Source: Celerinatantimonas yamalensis
GTDB taxonomy: Bacteria > Pseudomonadota > Gammaproteobacteria > Enterobacterales > Celerinatantimonadaceae
DNA length: 64,000 nucleotides
Reading direction: 5' to 3'
Assembly (NCBI RefSeq): GCF_046054155.1
Contig: NZ_JBEQCT010000008.1
Span: 62,001-126,000 of the forward strand
In this document: one piece after another, positions 63,948 to 64,000 of the stretch
Layout: each line of letters begins with the position of its first letter
How positions within the stretch are numbered: position 1 is the first letter of the stretch
Translations under genes and position numbers: made by a program
The notes under the pieces: model-generated
Told to the model about the DNA's origin: nothing
What the model saw: only the letters and a program-made list of their open reading frames with translations
Databases searched by the model: none

Positions 63948-64000
63948 ACTAACCTCCCCCACTAAACTATTAGTATACTATACGCCGCCACTTAGAATCA

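Overview
The window is a stretch of chromosome from a gammaproteobacterium with moderate to low GC. Nearly every gene is a recognisable housekeeping gene, and most clusters match Vibrio or Escherichia gene order. The sodium-type flagellar stator genes pomAB sit between thiI and xseB-ispA-dxs as in Vibrio, which points to a marine or brackish Vibrionales, Alteromonadales or Celerinatantimonas-like lineage. The genus cannot be fixed from the sequence. I see no insertion sequence, prophage, integron or CRISPR array.

Layout. 0.2-2.4 kb: acetyltransferase, panE, yajL. 2.4-9 kb: thiI, pomBA, then xseB-ispA-dxs (isoprenoid precursors). 9-16.3 kb: dppABCDF dipeptide importer with an extra distal binding protein. 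16.7-22.6 kb: nrdR-ribD-ribE-ribBX-ribH-nusB-thiL-pgpA, a riboflavin/thiamine/transcription operon. 22.8-28 kb: DoxX protein, glyA, and divergent metE/metR with tandem MetJ-like boxes between them. 29-36 kb: a membrane GGDEF protein, a macro-domain protein, and recJ-prfB-lysS, with prfB carrying a programmed +1 frameshift. 35.7-42 kb: bamC (without dapA), gcvR, bcp, perM, bepA, an arsC-family gene, hda. 42-45.7 kb: DUF2066 gene, upp, purM-purN. 45.8-49 kb: yafJ, gmhA, a CsgD/VpsT-like LuxR regulator and a small exported protein. 49.2-49.7 kb: five identical tRNA-Asp genes behind one sigma-70 promoter. 49.9-56.7 kb: a TIGR03503-type membrane protein, then dnaQ/rnhA, yafS, gloB, mltD and yafD in an E. 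coli-like order. 56.8-64 kb: DUF1439 lipoprotein, purL, mltF, an unrecognised 43-residue basic protein, tadA.

Several genes work together: glyA, metE/metR, gcvR and the pur genes (one-carbon and glycine metabolism); ribDE-ribBX-ribH (flavin synthesis); bamC, bepA, perM, mltD and mltF (envelope upkeep); a diguanylate cyclase and a VpsT-like regulator (a possible c-di-GMP theme). Non-ATG starts are unusually frequent among the chosen starts.

The least explained items are a roughly 160-bp imperfect inverted repeat between recJ and prfB, a three-stem element upstream of the small exported protein next to the VpsT-like gene, a palindrome-rich spacer between glyA and metE, and the 43-residue protein beside tadA. 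I found no clearly new multi-gene system; these are candidate regulatory elements and small genes.
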